Source: RPQJ01 sp036277615
Lineage (GTDB): Bacteria > Pseudomonadota > Gammaproteobacteria > Steroidobacterales > Steroidobacteraceae
DNA length: 32,097 nucleotides
Direction: 5' to 3'
NCBI GenBank assembly: GCA_036277615.1
Contig: DASUMQ010000072.1
Location: forward strand, 1 to 32,097
A program made the position numbers and the translations under genes. Of the stretch, positions 30,462 through 32,097 are shown piece after piece (position 1 is the first letter of the stretch; each line of letters opens with the position of its first letter). Under the pieces are notes generated by a model that saw only the letters and a list, made by a program, of their open reading frames with translations, did no database searches and was not told where the DNA came from.

Positions 30462-32097
30462 TCAGGCCGCCACGGCCGAGGCGCCTGCGCTGCGCAACTC
30501 GGCGAGCAACTCACCCTGCCGCTTGTTCGCGGCTTCCAGTTGCCGGAGCTTGACGTGGCCGAACCCCCGCACCTGTTCCGGCAGGGACGCCAGCTGCACG
30601 GCGACGGCGTGGTTGGCCGGGTCCAGTCGCGCGATCAGTTCCTCGACGAGCCGCTCGTAGTCGGCGATCAGCTGACGCTCGAGCCTGCGGTCCGGCAGCC
30701 ACCCGAACGGATCGAGCGCCGTGCCGCGAAGGCGCTTCATCCGCGCGAGCAGCCGGAACAGGTGCAGCACCCACGGGCCGAACTCGCGCTTCCGCGCGAC
30801 GCCGGTACGCGGATCGGGACGCGACACGAGGGGCGGGGCAAGGTGGAAGCGCAGTCGGTAATCGCCTTCGAACGTCCGCTCGAGTCGTTCGAGGAACGCA
30901 GGCGAGCTCTGCAACCGTCCGACCTCGTACTCGTCCTTGTACGCGAGCACCTTGAAGTAGTTGCGCGCCACCGACTCCGCGAGTCCCGTGAGGCCGCGCG
31001 CGCGATCGCGCTCCACGTCCCGGACGCGATGCACGAGGCGCGCGTAGCGGTCCGCGTAGGCACGATCCTGGTACTCCGTCAGGTACTCGACTCGACGCTG
31101 CGTGATCGCGTCGAAGCTCTGCGCGAGCGGAATGCGCGCCGTGACTGCGGCGGGCCCGGCGGCCGACTCACGCAGTCGTTCCACTGCAGCGGCGTCGTGC
31201 GCGGCCAGTCGCCCCAGCGCGAGCGCGCGCTTGTTGAACTCCACCGCCTGGCCGTTGAGTTCGAGCGCACGCTCGATCGCCGCGAGCGACAGCGGCAGTC
31301 CGCCGGCCTGCAGTGCGTATCCGACCAGCAGGAAATTGGCCCCGATCGTGTTACCGAGCAGCTCGAGCGCGAGTGTCGTCGCGTCGAGCGAGTGCAGGCG
31401 CTGCGACGCCACGGCGCTGCGGATCGGCCGCAGTTCCGCATCGAGGTCGAGCCGGAGGTTCGGATCGAGCTGGAACTGCGCCGTCGGCTGCAGCCAGGCG
31501 TTGACCACGGCCCGACTGCGCTCGCGGTCGAGCGTGAACACCGAATCCTTTTCGGCAGCCGTCACGAGGTCGCACCCGAGCAGCAGGTCGGCCTCGGCGA
31601 GCCCGACTCGCGCGCCGATCACCTCTCCCGCCGCGCTGGGGCCGCTCCGTGCGGGTAAGGGCTCCGAGATCCGCAGGTGACTCCAGACCGCGCCGTTCTT
31701 CTGCGCGAGACCGGTCATGTCGATCACGCTCGCGCGCTTGCCTTCGAGGTGCGCGGCCATGGCGAGCACTGAGCCCACGGTCACCACGCCCGTACCGCCG
31801 ATGCCGGCGACCAGGACGTTCCAGCTGCGTGACGGCACCAGCTCCGGCGGGGGAGGGGGTGGCAGGTTCGCGAAGGCCGCGAGGTCGAGCTGCGCGACCT
31901 TCGGCCGGCGCAGCTGCCCCCCATGCACCGTCACGAAGGACGGACAGAAACCCTTCACGCAACTGTAGTCCTTGTTGCAGCTCGACTGGTCGATCTCGCG
32001 CTTGCGACCGAACTCCGTCTCCTTCGGCAGTATGGACACGCAGTTCGCCTGCACGGAGCAGTCGCCGCAACCTTCGCAGACTGCGTCGTTGATCACG
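30462..32097 (-). CDS. Indolepyruvate ferredoxin oxidoreductase family protein, C-terminal half (5' end outside window)
   Basis: The 545 codons present belong to the fused large (about 1,150-residue) 2-oxoacid:ferredoxin oxidoreductases that oxidatively decarboxylate aryl or branched 2-oxoacids to acyl-CoA with reduced ferredoxin. The part seen begins with an Fe-S cluster segment (CEGCGDCSVQANC, then CNKDYSCVKGFC), a Pro-rich linker (PPPPPPE) and the gamma-subunit domain NVLVAGIGGTGVVTVGSVLAMAAHLEG with TGLAQKNGAVWSHLRI. The C-terminal ~200 residues hold YLTEYQDRAYADRY and GFGHVKLRQ, typical of these fusions. The thiamine-diphosphate domains lie outside. It is upstream of the SDR gene in the same direction. 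Fused enzymes are common in aerobic Proteobacteria that degrade aromatic amino acids. Confidence 0.92.
   Translation of the reverse strand, partial: VINDAVCEGCGDCSVQANCVSILPKETEFGRKREIDQSSCNKDYSCVKGFCPSFVTVHGGQLRRPKVAQLDLAAFANLPPPPPPELVPSRSWNVLVAGIGGTGVVTVGSVLAMAAHLEGKRASVIDMTGLAQKNGAVWSHLRISEPLPARSGPSAAGEVIGARVGLAEADLLLGCDLVTAAEKDSVFTLDRERSRAVVNAWLQPTAQFQLDPNLRLDLDAELRPIRSAVASQRLHSLDATTLALELLGNTIGANFLLVGYALQAGGLPLSLAAIERALELNGQAVEFNKRALALGRLAAHDAAAVERLRESAAGPAAVTARIPLAQSFDAITQRRVEYLTEYQDRAYADRYARLVHRVRDVERDRARGLTGLAESVARNYFKVLAYKDEYEVGRLQSSPAFLERLERTFEGDYRLRFHLAPPLVSRPDPRTGVARKREFGPWVLHLFRLLARMKRLRGTALDPFGWLPDRRLERQLIADYERLVEELIARLDPANHAVAVQLASLPEQVRGFGHVKLRQLEAANKRQGELLAELRSAGASAVAA

Overview
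The window is about 32 kb of very GC-rich, densely coded DNA, with the codon bias expected at high GC and long antisense shadow frames under almost every gene. Gene content (DUF1302/DUF1329/YCF48-like/RND cluster, oligopeptidase B, exported Dcp-type M3 peptidase, M48 lipoprotein, DUF1840, fused indolepyruvate ferredoxin oxidoreductase) points to a chromosomal segment of a Pseudomonadota, most likely a gammaproteobacterium that uses lipids, terpenoids or steroids. This assignment rests on gene content only. No tRNA, rRNA, CRISPR array, phage gene or transposase was seen.

Layout. (1) 1-2995: a divergent pair of acyl-CoA carboxylase beta subunit (cut by the left edge) and acyl-CoA dehydrogenase, followed by a TetR regulator, with a palindromic operator candidate in the 77-bp divergent gap. 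(2) 3078-4826: an exported DUF885 protein. (3) 5283-12558: DUF1302, DUF1329, a YCF48-like Asp-box propeller protein and an MMPL/RND permease, a four-gene envelope set that probably moves a hydrophobic compound. (4) 12599-21202: an unknown protein, an Old Yellow Enzyme family reductase, M48 lipoprotein protease plus oligopeptidase B, a small exported protein, a 2OG-Fe(II) oxygenase and an M3 peptidase. (5) 21304-23495: a leftward operon of HKD-type phospholipase/cardiolipin synthase, DUF1840 and a small membrane protein. (6) 23652-26831: three receiver-domain proteins, one fused to a MarR-like winged helix, and a 75-residue stand-alone H-box protein translationally coupled to an exported cyclophilin. 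(7) 26879-32097: a FadD-type ligase facing a leftward set of 2-oxoacid:ferredoxin oxidoreductase (cut by the right edge), SDR and a dienoyl-CoA-isomerase-like protein.

The genes fit a common theme of taking up hydrophobic acids, activating them to CoA esters and degrading them: FadD, acyl-CoA dehydrogenase, dienoyl-CoA isomerase, SDR and an MCC/GCC-type carboxylase, beside an envelope system for hydrophobic cargo.

Two patterns are not explained by the genes. First, a dispersed family of palindromic elements built from tandem 7-bp units (consensus GYGRNTA) lies at 2987-3080, 23571-23657 and 28594-28691, with a solo remnant at 14570-14581. The elements sit exactly at gene 3' ends and supply stop codons to several genes. 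Second, several first genes of transcription units have a Pribnow-like box 6-10 nt before the start codon and no ribosome binding site, as expected for leaderless mRNAs.
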